Shown here: positions 37,978-50,894 of the stretch, piece by piece
Layout: each line of letters opens with the position of its first letter
Numbering within the stretch: the first letter of the stretch is position 1
NCBI GenBank assembly: GCA_038503065.1
Contig: JBCAMK010000022.1
Location: 992,001 to 1,056,000 of the forward strand
DNA from: Paragyromitra xinjiangensis
Lineage: Eukaryota; Ascomycota; Pezizomycetes; Pezizales; Discinaceae
Direction: 5' to 3'
Length of the DNA: 64,000 bases
Notes under the pieces: model-generated
Seen by the model: the letters and a program-made list of their open reading frames with translations, nothing else
What the model was told of the DNA's origin: nothing
The model's database searches: none
Position numbers and translations under genes: made by a program

Positions 37978-38593
37978 ATGACGGATCCAGTTCCTCAAAA
38001 GCCACGACTCTATTTGCCAATTCGTTCTTCTGAAAAAAGTAGCTCGAATGTTACAGGAGGAGATCGGGGCAGTCGTGAAACAGAAGCTGCTGCAAATTTA
38101 GGTTCTTCCGCCACGAGGCCGCCTGTCACAGAAGTTGCTGCATCTCCCATCTCAGTTTTGAATTCGGACGGGAACGGTACTTGGGCTGTTACTGGTAGCC
38201 CAACTCTGCAAGAGAAATTTCTGCAGTTGCAAAAACAGCAGCAACAAGAAGAAAAACAGCAAGGAGTTCCCTTTGATAGAATCTTTCCCCCGAATGTGCA
38301 GGTGGTTCGTGAGGAGGACCAGGGTCTAGCCACAGGCATGTTTTGCCCGCTTTGCCTTGGAGACCTCTACCAGTTCCTAATTAGTGAGAAGAGGGGGTTT
38401 GTAATGTGTCCGGATCGACAGGTTGTGAATCCTTCTCCCGTGCTTGTCACTCGCGGCCTCAATTCTAATTTGATGAATTTAGTGCGAGTTTCCATTTAAC
38501 CTTCCGCGGGAGGAATTGCAGGGCTACTTTACAGCACTGCCAAAGATTGACTTTGCTAGTTCAAAGGATAAAAGTAAAGGAAGGCAGGTCTAG
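37978..38593 (+). CDS. Small protein with C-terminal C4 zinc motif
   Basis: Exons 37978-38421 and 38483-38593 give about 184 residues. The N-terminal two thirds is Ser/Thr/Pro-rich with a Gln-rich helix (residues about 80-95). The C-terminal third has FCPLC (Cys-X2-Cys), then GFVMCPDRQ, and the second exon opens with CEFPFNLP, completing Cys-X2-Cys...Cys-X4-Cys. The intron donor GTTGTG is weak, but the acceptor (TTTAG) and the CTAAT branch are good, and splicing supplies the missing fourth Cys. Without splicing the protein ends in an unrelated 25-residue tail. Start is taken at 37978 (MTDPVPQKP); a Met 33 codons upstream is also in frame. Function unknown. Confidence 0.68.
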
Positions 38594-41662
<3,069 letters not shown>

Positions 41663-44600
41663 GCGTTGAATCTTTACAAATGAAAGATTTATTGAAGATT
41701 TATTGAAACAAAAATAGTTCACGAATCAATGCTACTTTTTTGCTGGCACTTTTTGTTCTTGGCCTCGTGATCTCGTCTTTGATCTCGTGGTTCTAATTTG
41801 TAGATAACCTCTAGGGCCGACGAGGGGATATGAGCTAGTAAAAAGTTGGTTTTATTTATGCTTGTGTCACCTTACGGAAGTTTCCTTTTCAGGAGGCCAC
41901 GTTTTCGCTGTATCTACCTACCTCCCAACAAAGTTCCCTGTTGTTTAGGTGGCTTGCCGTCTATGCTGCCTTGCCGCTCCTGTTCTGCATCTCTTATTGG
42001 ACTAAGTATAAGCTTACATCCACGCATATATTCATCGTGTGAACCTCATCACGTGCGATCACTCACCAGTGGCGACAGCATATCGGACCGGGAACAGATG
42101 TTACCTACATATAGGTAACTACCTCATATGTAGGTCTAAGGGGGGAAAGTACTCAAGTCACCTGGTCGCAAGTTGTCCTTGCTTGCTTTTTACTATCTGA
42201 AATATGATAGTACGGTTGGTGAGAGGACTGTAACCAGATCTCAATAACAGATACTGGCGGAGAAGCCCGGTGGACCGGTTTGGTAGAAAATCAACTCTTT
42301 AAAAGATGTATCTTCAGTTCTACACCTATTGGTTCTCCACCCTGGTCCACCGGCCCGCCTAGGCACCCCAGATTCTAGGTCACGAACCCAACAGTTTATG
42401 TTTTAAATCTGGAGCGCCGTGACTGAGATTTAGACCATGCACATGTCGGCTGTTGCTAGAAATTATAAGATTGCCCGCTTGTGCAGCAAATGGTGGAAAA
42501 CACATCTGCTTACCTTAACTTCGGAATTTCCGGCATGAGAGCAATATCTTGTGACATTTAGCGTGTCATATCTCTGGCCACATTTTAAAGTTTCTGAATC
42601 ATTGATTTTCTAGCTTCTAGCTGTTAACGAGATCAACCACTTAGATTCGAAATCTTTGGCCCCGAGAAAATACCCCACTGAGGCTGTTTGCGTCAGTCAG
42701 CCAACAGGTTTTGTTTTCGAACTTCTAGATACTTCTTCCGGATGGTCGTCTTTGGCGCCACCTTGAGGACAGCCACTAGTTCTATTACTTGGATAGTTGC
42801 CTATTTGGAGAGCACACTTAGCAGAGTAATCCATTGAGAAGTTTCTCGAAGCTTCGAGATAGGCAAACGGATAAGGAAATGACTCTTTGTCGATTTTATG
42901 GATGCTTACATGTAGCATCATAGAATCTTTTAAGGCGACAGAACCCTAGCCCTACTAGATGGACTGAACGACACAACAAGCAAGTGCCGTTTATCTCGCA
43001 GAATTTCTAACATACTGGTTTCGACTTACATATTCTAGCCTAACGTTATGCCTCGGCCCCCGTAGTGTGGTTCATGGAGTTTCACTAGAGCGGAAGGGGA
43101 GAGGAATAAACGGGATCTTTCTATGAACCGCTATTAGTATCGAAAATTCCCTAGTCTAAATAACTTTACGCTATGGATCCCCCGAGAGTTTGCGTCAGAC
43201 GCACGAGATAGAGCGAGAGAGAAGGAAACTTTTGGGGGTCAATACAACCTGTAAGGGGCTAGTGATTGGATACCATCATTTCTCGCCCTGGTGCCTGTAC
43301 TAGGCATACATGGCTTCACCGAGTATTCTTGTAACGTTTCTCCTTCTCTACTTGCCCTTAGGAGGCACTAAATACGGGGGAGGAAGGAAACAGTCTAAGT
43401 GAACTATAGATTATGCAAAAGGGAGCCGAAAAGATAAAAGAAAACATTCGCATTAACAAGACTCCTGCTGTGTCGGCCCCGGATGATTCAAAAACGTGAT
43501 AAATACCACCCTCTTTTGGAAGAAAGCGTTAGGTATAATTCAATTCATGTATTCTGGGCCCTAGCGGCATTTCCCAACTCTCATATATGGCATTCATGAG
43601 ATATCACTCGCTTGGTTATGTCTTGGCAATTTTGGAAAGTGAAGTAGTTCGATAATTAACTTAACTTAGTAGATGTTTAAATAAGGCTTAAGATAGGTGA
43701 AGAGCTTTGGTATGCGTATATAAAGTATAAGGTACTGTGACTTCTTCGTGTCCCTGGTGAGGTTTTTGGGTCAGCATCCAGTGTATTAGTAAGAAGCAGG
43801 CTATGGCGCTCCCTCACTGGTATTTAATGTGTTTGGTGAGAATGGTATTCTTCGTTTGTTTTAGTGGTTTCCAGCTGATGGGACTTTGCAATTTGGTCTT
43901 CCGTAATGGCCTACATGGCAGATAAATGAGGGACGAGAAACTGAGCAAGTTGAAGTGTAGTAAGATTGGTTCTGTAGTCGTTAGACGCACTAGAGCTTGT
44001 ATCTTCAAGGGTGATCATCCCTTCTGGCTTAAAATACGTCGTAGCAAGATTCACAATGAAGGTATGTAATTTAGTACATACATGTACTTAAGTCTGTAAG
44101 GAAGTCCCATGGAAATACTCGTACCTTCGGAGGGGAAAAGCCCCCCACCGAGTAGGAAAAACTTCCCGAGAGCCTCTAGGCCTTTTTTTCCAGACTTCGG
44201 ACTTGCCCAGGGCTTTTTATTGCTCCTGGCCCTACGAACGCCGTGCATGGAGTTGGGTGCGAGACCGGTTACCCGTGGCTCATTCGGTCCTTTACCTGGT
44301 AGGAGAAGAGAAACCTAATAGGTAAGACTTGATGCACAAGACTCTCTAATTCTACGCGATGGCCATGAGAGAGAGGAGAGTTCTTGGCTTCATTTTGAAC
44401 TAGGCTTCTAAGCTTATATTCCTTCTCTAAGGTCAAAGAAAAATATCTACAATAAAAAGAGAGAACCTTTACAGTGTCAATGTCACGGATGAAATTACTA
44501 CTGCATTCATTGAATAATCCCGTAGTGATCTAGCATTGATCCAGAACCCATCAACATGCTATATCAGCGCTGTATCAGTTCCACACCCCATTTTGACGTT

Positions 44601-45159
44601 GTGCTTTCGGTGTGGTTTATTCCCTTTAGTACTAAATATGTGTATGAGCGCTTAGCAAAAAAATTAATAGGTCTAGATGAGAACGATTTTCTTCATTATT
44701 TTTGTTAAGTAGTTGGATTGAGGAACCGTAACTGTATTTAATATCATTTCCCTAACCGAAATAGTTCGGATTGAGTCTATCCACTAGGACTTGACTAATG
44801 GCCTTGCCTTAAGGATAATGCATGTAACGGTAGGGGTTCATAATTTTATAGTTCTAAGATATCTAGTGTGATAAAGGAATATAAGACGTGGTGTTTCCAG
44901 CAGGTAGGTTACTGTATCCTATGGCAGGATATCTTGGGGATGGAGACCCTTGGTGTTTCGTGGTATAATCTTTTCGTCGAAATCCCTACTATACTAACGA
45001 GCAGAATTCTTGGTGGAAGAGTCCTTAAAGTTTAAATCCCCGATATTTTGACTTTCGATGTAAATTAAAGTAGGTGTAGCACATGTACCGAAAACTGTTT
45101 TAGAAAAACATAGAATATCTAAATATCTTTACAATTACCGCAACAGAATTGAAACAGTA
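41663..45159. other. Gene-free stretch, 3.5 kb
   Basis: No coding region recognised. It holds a small element with 12-bp inverted ends at about 42265-42354, TACATGTA palindromes at 42907 and 44079, and hairpin-prone G/C runs around 44130-44180. Confidence 0.45.
42265..42354. repeat. Short element with inverted CCGGTGGACC ends
   Basis: GCCCGGTGGACCGG at the left and its near complement CCTGGTCCACCGGCCC at the right enclose about 60 bases. Flanking GCC could be a 3-bp target duplication. It is too short to classify. Confidence 0.35.
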
Positions 45160-45840
45160 TCACCCTGTCTTCATCAAATCCATCAAGCCCAACCCAAACC
45201 CTCCAATACCATTTCCTCGGCTACTAGCCAAAGAATCCTGCTTCTTCTTTGCCGCCAAGATATCCATTAGACTATTCCCCTTACGTGACTTTGCCCGTTT
45301 CTTACTACTCGCATTTGACGACGGTAGCGGAGTTGATGATGTTGATGATGGGTGAATGTCTGTGGACGTCTTTGGAGTCGACACCTCACCAACCGACTGC
45401 GTTGATAGCGAGTGGGAATTTTTAGAGGCGAGTCTTGCGCGAGCCCGACTTGAGGATTTCGGTTTACTGGGAGGAACCTCTTGTACTGTGTTCCGGCCAC
45501 ATGCCTGACACTCATACACCATCCTCAGCCCACAGCTCTTTTCTGGAGCTCGGCTACCATCCAACCCTATGGTTGCATCCTTGCCGAGAAGTTTTGATGA
45601 CTTGCGCTTCCGTTTACGAGATGTGTGCACGTGGCTGTTCCACCCTGGTATCATGACCGTACCACATGCTGTGCAAGCATGCCGTACTTGTGCTTCAGGG
45701 AGATTGATTTGGTGGGTTAACGATAGCTTAAGTAGCTTTGTCATCATATGGGCTGACACCGCAGGCGATGTTGCGGCGAGTGCGTGGGAGGCCGCCCATA
45801 GATGGCGTAACTTTGCGGGAAGTTGGGGGTGGACGACCAT
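45160..45840 (-). CDS. RNase P/MRP protein subunit, Rpr2/Rpp21/SNM1 family
   Basis: A single exon encodes 226 residues. Proteins of this family are zinc-binding subunits of RNase P (tRNA 5' processing) or RNase MRP (rRNA processing). The N-terminal helical part (LRHLWAASHAL...MMTKLLKLSLTHQ) is followed by two Cys-X2-Cys pairs, CTACG and CQACG, about 50 residues apart, with the VMIPGWNS element after the first pair as expected. The C-terminal third is Ser/Lys-rich, low-complexity and probably disordered, ending in a Gly-rich helix. Whether it is the Rpp21 (RNase P) or the Snm1 (MRP) orthologue cannot be decided by eye. No intron is needed. Confidence 0.85.
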   Translation of the reverse strand: MVVHPQLPAKLRHLWAASHALAATSPAVSAHMMTKLLKLSLTHQINLPEAQVRHACTACGTVMIPGWNSHVHTSRKRKRKSSKLLGKDATIGLDGSRAPEKSCGLRMVYECQACGRNTVQEVPPSKPKSSSRARARLASKNSHSLSTQSVGEVSTPKTSTDIHPSSTSSTPLPSSNASSKKRAKSRKGNSLMDILAAKKKQDSLASSRGNGIGGFGLGLMDLMKTG

Positions 45841-46037
45841 GGTGGGGTGTGCGGGTGACTTGGGGTGGCGAGCTGAGGTTTTGCGTTGCCTCTTTGCTTT
45901 AACGTTGTTACTGTGGTACGAGGTGCCTCCTGATTAGTGTGTTAGTGCTAATTTTGGTTCTCCCAGCGCCACCGCTTTTGGGTTTTTCAGCTACCATACT
46001 CTAGTCCCGTTTCACGTATGTTACTCGAGGTTGAAAT

Positions 46038-46263
46038 ACCGTATGTACTCTCGAAATACGACCTGAAAGTGCCCCAAGCTAGGCCTAATATGGTATGAAA
46101 TGTGGCAAAATTATCGGTATTCTACCGCTCAGAAGGTCGCTCGAGAATGCCACTCAAAAGATATGTGGCTCATGCAAAGAGCGAGCTTCTGAGTGGGTCA
46201 TCCAGTACCTCATTAGGCCTAGCCCGGGGCACTTTCAAGCCGTATTTCGAGAGTACATACGGT
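46038..46263. mobile_element. Foldback/MITE-like element with 58-bp inverted arms
   Basis: Positions 46038-46095 and 46206-46263 are reverse complements with about seven mismatches over 58 bases (outer end ACCGTATGTACTCTCGAAAT). An inner pair 46128-46142 and 46179-46193 (CTCAGAAGGTCGCTC and complement, one mismatch) extends the hairpin. There is no coding capacity. Target duplication is not obvious. Confidence 0.8.
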
Positions 46264-46283
46264 ACGAAATGCTAAGCTTATTA

Positions 46284-46461
46284 AAGTGACTCCCGGCCGC
46301 ACGACGAATCTGGCCGGATGGCGAATTCGGACAAAAACCCTTTTTTAACTTACATAGCTAACCCCCGAAACTTGGCTTGGCAAGACAGGTTTTCTAAAAT
46401 AATATACGGTTTTTCCCAATTCGTCATCCGGCAAGATTCGTCATGCGGCCGGGAGTCACTG
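46284..46461. mobile_element. TA-flanked MITE with 46-bp terminal inverted repeats
   Basis: Arms 46286-46331 and 46415-46460 begin AGTGACTCCCGGCCGCA and are complementary at 42 of 46 positions. TA lies directly outside both ends (46282-46283 and 46462-46463), the target duplication of Tc1/mariner-type transposons. The interior is 83 AT-rich bases without coding capacity. It starts about 20 bases after the foldback element. Confidence 0.8.
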
Positions 46462-47477
46462 TAGCGAAAGTTACCCGGAAACAGGTCGTGCTAGTGGCAG
46501 GTACGCCTACAACAGACTGTTACACACGATGTTGAAGTTGCCTTCTCAGGTAAGGTGACCCTTTTTTCTCGCCATTTTCTAGAGAAGGGAATTTTGGACG
46601 TCATGTGCGGCCGTCGCTGTAGACAGTTAACGCGGTACCTATATAATATCGTGTAACGGTGTCCATACCTGACGTCTCAGCCATTCGTTGATTGGCCTCA
46701 GATACTAGAGCGTCCGGGGCTGTTGGTGTAGCACATAAATTTCCGAAAGCTGGTAACTTTCTTAGCAGGAGAGCTTCCTGCTCGTTAGATCATCTTGATC
46801 AGCGGGTTACCAGGCCTACTCCCGAAGGGTAGATATAAGTCATTTTGAGTTAGAGGCAAGGTTAAAGCTGCAGCGTCTCCTGTAGAATGAGTTTGAAAGA
46901 GTGAAGACAGACAGTCTAGAAAAGAGAGTTGGTGTTTTTGGGGGCTGTTTTTCAGGAGAATAGAGAATGGCAAGGTTCGATTTGCGTTGAAATTGCACTC
47001 GATGGAGGTGTTGTCAAAGTCGTCATGGAAGATGTTAATTGAGCCACCTTGGAGGGGGATATAGTAGACCTGCACTAATTTCAGCAGAATAGCTGTCTGG
47101 TAGAAGGTTGGGTAATTCGCTTTGTGAGTCAGTTCTAATGGTACGCATACGGGATATAAAATACGCTACTCAAACCGCTTAGGACAGGATCTAATGGGCG
47201 GCAGTGTGTGAGTTATACTATGCCTACGTTCTTCAAATCAGCTTGTCTTAGTGGAACGAATTATTCAATGACAAGATAGCATGTATGCTCATGAGCCTTC
47301 TGAAAGTTCGAAAGGCGTTGGGTTATAAATAATGTACTCATAGTTTTCATTACTACATGTATTTATATTCATTCCCGGGCGAAAACAAAAAGAAACAGAA
47401 ACCCTAGAAATAGAACTCCATATTTTTACAAGAACCACGAAACAAGAAAACGAAAAAACAGCGATCCTTCCAACACC

Positions 47478-48623
47478 TCACAAAAGATCCCTCTTCCTCG
47501 CAGTCCTAACCAAAAACATTAGTAAGATATCCCAAAACACCCCATACACAAGCTTCACATACCTAGTATAATTCGCCAACCTCCACTCATAATCCGCATC
47601 CTTATTATCCACCGTCCCAAGCCTCAACTCAAACAACTTCATCTCCATCCTCGGCCCGACCTCCGCCAACTCTACTGAATTATATCCAGTCTTGACATAC
47701 ACATGATGTCTCACACTGATGTAATCGCCCTCAGCGAGTGCAAACGTCACGACTCTACTCCCTTCCCTCGCTTTTACTGCTTCCCGTGGTGGAAACAAGT
47801 GCTTCAGAATCTCAACCACCCGTTTCCCCAACTTCGTCGTAAACCCTTCGAATATGAGATGTGGATAACTCTCACTCACTGTACCTCTACTCGAATTCGG
47901 AATGTCATGACGGAGAACAACATTGTGTAGCGAAAACAACGCCGTCGGCCCATGCGGGAAATGCGAAATCGTCAAACTCGTCGGTGTACCACGGTGTTCG
48001 TGAAGAAGGATTAAATCAGAAGTGCTCGTTGAGTGGCAGGACGAGCATAAGAGTGGCAACACAGTATTACCACGATTCAGCCGAATACTGTTAGGTAGCA
48101 GTAGCCGTATCTCCTTCGAGAACTGTAGCAGACGAGAAGAAGGATCGCGGGATGTCGTGATCAGGATCTTGGGGTCGACAATGCCAGAGAGATGCGAGTA
48201 TTCGTCATCGAGTTCAGCTGTTTCGTCGGCGTTAGGAGTATGCGATTCGTCATACTTGAAGTCTTTGCGGAGCTGGGCGTCGTCGGCGATGTCTTTAGGG
48301 AGGGGCTGTGGTGGAGTTAGTTCTATGGTATTTGTTTCTTGGGGATGGAAGTTGAACCTTTCCACTGGCGAGGGCGGCTTTTAGCTTCGCTCGTTTTTCG
48401 GCGATTTGGGCATTTTGAAGCTCGAGTTGCTTGCGGTAGATGAAGTCGCGTCTAGAAGGAGAAATGAGTGTGAGCTCTAAAGTGAAGGCTTCAATGGTAA
48501 CTTCAAGATATCATGAGAACGAATTCAAGCATACCTTTCGCGGGCGTTTCTCCTAATCTATAGTTCTAGCATATTAGTACCACCCTCAATCTACAAAATC
48601 CAAGAGTTTAGAGAACATACCAT
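47478..48623 (-). CDS. IMP4: U3 snoRNP protein IMP4 (Brix domain)
   Basis: Exons (5' to 3') 48623-48621, 48557-48535, 48451-48358 and 48305-47478 give about 315 residues. IMP4 works in the nucleolar small-subunit processome with Imp3 and Mpp10 in pre-18S processing. The first coding exon holds only the ATG, followed by GTATGT. Exon 2 is 23 nt and gives IRRNARER. Exon 3 gives [19 protein letters not shown]. Exon 4 carries the Brix domain with [46 protein letters not shown] and the C-terminal [17 protein letters not shown]. Phases 0, 2, 0 close exactly and join family sequence at each border. The last intron (48306-48357) has a weak GTTCAA donor but a CTAAC branch and CAG. A shared promoter lies between it and the divergent gene at 48935. 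Confidence 0.95.
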
Positions 48624-48934
48624 GATTGCTACAGTCCGTTTTCACCCAATTCAAGATTCAGAATATCGTCGTCGTTGGAGGGGGAACTCAAGGATGCGGC
48701 TCCACCAAAAAATTTCAATTGGTCTCAGTCCAGAGCCTCCACCGCCAAGACTCCACGCCACCCCACACCAGCCACGACAAATTCCCGGATCCCACAGTTC
48801 GGCATGGCCTGACGTCGGTGCCAACCGATCGCCCGAGCCTAAACCTCACTTCTTGAAACACAAAAACCGGCCCCTCCTCCACTCCATAAGAAACAATCAA
48901 AAACTCCACTCAAAAACTCAAATCACAAAACACA
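48624..48934. promoter_or_regulatory. Bidirectional promoter region, IMP4 and small membrane protein
   Basis: Only 311 bases separate the divergent start codons at 48623 (-) and 48935 (+). The region is C/A-rich near the right-hand gene. Co-regulation is inferred from the spacing alone. Confidence 0.55.
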
Positions 48935-49577
48935 ATGTCTGCCGCTGCTGGAAGAACCGTCCTGAAGCAGGGCGCGAAGAGGGATCCGGAACTTTACGTA
49001 TGTGGTTTTTATATGCGCCCCACCCCGACACACTACGGAATTGGAGACTGATAGTGGTGGGTAGATTCTGCTGGCCGTTATGTCTGGCGCGTTCGGGCTT
49101 GCTGGGTTCTACTTCGGTATGCAGCAATTCCGTAGAGGGGGGAATTGGAGATAGATGGGGTGCTGATGGAAGTCAATTTATATAGGCCGCAAGCCCACCT
49201 CGGCAACCTCGGAGGAGGGCAGAATTAATGTCGCTAAGAACTCCATGCCATGGCACGGTGAAGGCGATGGTACTACTGCTAGGGAGCAGTTCAAGTATGT
49301 CCATTATCATTACCGCCTTCGTTCATACTGTTTCAAGGTGGATGATTGACTGTTGGATAGGTACAAGTACCATCCAGGCGGTGATGCCAGGAATCCTCCT
49401 AAGGATGCTCCGAGTGCGCTGCACTCTGTTGTTGTCCCGAATGTCAACCTGCCTAAGGTACTTTTCTCCTTTCCTCCATGATGGTGGGGTGGTGGTGGGG
49501 TGGTTTCAATGCTGATATGGGACGCATGATAGGAACTCCACGAGAAATACAACAAGTGGGGTAAGGACGGCTACTAA
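48935..49577 (+). CDS. Small single-pass membrane protein, conserved in fungi, unknown function
   Basis: Exons 48935-48997, 49065-49116, 49186-49294, 49361-49457 and 49533-49577 give about 121 residues. The protein opens MSAAAGRTVLKQGAKRDPELY, then one hydrophobic segment rich in Ala/Gly/Leu/Phe (about residues 22-39, ILLAVMSG...FYFG), then a charged soluble tail with NSMPWH, KYKYHPGGD and a KEL.EKYNKWGKDGY end. All four introns are GT-AG with closing phases (0, 1, 2, 0), and the frame runs cleanly to a stop. The layout (short polar start, one helix, soluble tail) resembles small mitochondrial inner-membrane proteins, but I do not recognise a named family, so location is a guess. Confidence 0.82.
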
Positions 49578-50169
49578 ACTGTCTCCCCTTCTTCACTTTT
49601 GAAAGCCATGATGCGTTAAGTTCAGCGTCGTGCATTTTCTTGTATACCATTGTTGCCGCGGTTGGGTCGTATAGAGTTGTCCTAGTGGAAGGGCTGGGTT
49701 TGTAAGTAGAATTGTCAGATTTTGTCTGGAGAGGCAAAAGGAAAGGAAGGTTTGGGGTAGGCTCGAATATATCAATTTTCTTTTTGGTCCTTAATCGCCG
49801 CATGAGAAGTCTCCTGAAATTAGGATATCCAAAGACTGCGAGTATTCCGCATCTGCATTTTATCGTGACCATCGTTATTTTCACCAACACACAGCCGAGT
49901 CAAGGACCAGAAGCACATGATATGTTCGAACTAGCATAAAAATAACTCCAATAGACTAAAAAGCAAAGAGAAAAGGAAGCCCACGCCCGTCGCCCGCAAT
50001 CCGTTCGGGGTATAGGGTATGGATCGCCAACATGCTCATTTCACCCGACGCCGTTTCCATGAATCCCGCCTTCCTCTCCTTCCTCTCCTCCCTTCCCTCA
50101 TATCTCGTCTATTCATGCCTAGGATATTGTGGGTATTGTGGGTAGTACGTCGTGGTTGTAGAAGAAGAT
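49578..50169. other. Convergent 3' region
   Basis: Region between two gene 3' ends; no gene seen. C/T-rich repeats near 50070-50100. Confidence 0.5.
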
Positions 50170-50894
50170 CTAGTTTGCGAGAATCATCTTCACAAAGTCG
50201 GTGTAGTTGACCTGGTCCCCATGCACATCCATCCCCTTCAACAGCTCGTCGACTTCCTCGTTTGTGAGCTTTTCACCAAGTGAAGTTAAGACTAGATTTT
50301 GTCTATTCGTTAGTTGGTGGCTTTCGGATATCCACGTGCCTTCCCTATGGCGCCAATATTGGACCGGATCACTTTGAAAGGGGAACAAACCGTATCGTAG
50401 CTCTCCAACCCCAATATATCCCGTTAGGTCCTTATCAAATACCTGGAATCCGCGCACGAATTCATCAGGCTCACCCGGATCACGAAAGCCGTTGGGGCGG
50501 TTAAGAATCTTGAGGAAAGATTCAAAGTCCACTGTATCCACCAGTTAGCCAAACACCATCCATCTATCTATATCCTATCCCGGTCTTCCGCCACGCAAAA
50601 AACCGTTTAGAGATGAATATACTGGGAAGGGTTAACCTACAATCACCCTTGGCTGCAGACCCATGGATCAGATCCTCGACCTCCGCATTTGTGGGGTTCT
50701 GTCCACAAGCTCTCAGAAGATCCCCGAGTGAGGTGAGCGGGATACGGCCGTTACCACGCTTATCGAAGAGGGCGAATGCTTCTTTGTAGTTTGTTGTTGC
50801 CTGGGGTTGTCAGCTTCTGACTTTCCTCCTAATCCCCCACCCCCTATCCTTGGGGAATCTTGGGCTGTAGCCGAGGATCGTAGGGGCGTACCAT
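50170..50894 (-). CDS. CDC4: Myosin essential light chain, Cdc4/Mlc1 type (EF-hand)
   Basis: Exons (5' to 3') 50894-50892, 50800-50641, 50531-50391 and 50291-50170 give 141 residues, the length of fission yeast Cdc4. The protein binds IQ motifs of type II and V myosins and is required for actomyosin-ring cytokinesis. The first coding exon is the ATG alone, followed by GTACGC. Exon 2 begins [20 protein letters not shown], a calmodulin-like but degenerate first EF hand. Exon 3 holds [11 protein letters not shown] and [17 protein letters not shown], the only loop that looks able to bind calcium. Exon 4 holds [20 protein letters not shown] and the [12 protein letters not shown] end. The last intron (50292-50390, 99 nt) is in frame without a stop. 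The symbol follows the S. pombe name and is not the budding-yeast F-box gene. Confidence 0.93.

Larger units (their letters stand above)
45841..47477. other. Intergenic region with inverted-repeat elements
   Basis: Two inverted-repeat elements occupy 46038-46461 and are listed separately. The rest is unassigned. A minus-strand frame at 46785-47075 lacks an ATG and is not called. A TACATGTA lies at 47354-47361. Confidence 0.6.

Noticed and set aside
46785..47075. Protein-like minus-strand frame of 96 codons.
   Set aside because: It has no ATG and no recognisable domain, and no partner exon was found. It may be a relic but cannot be supported.
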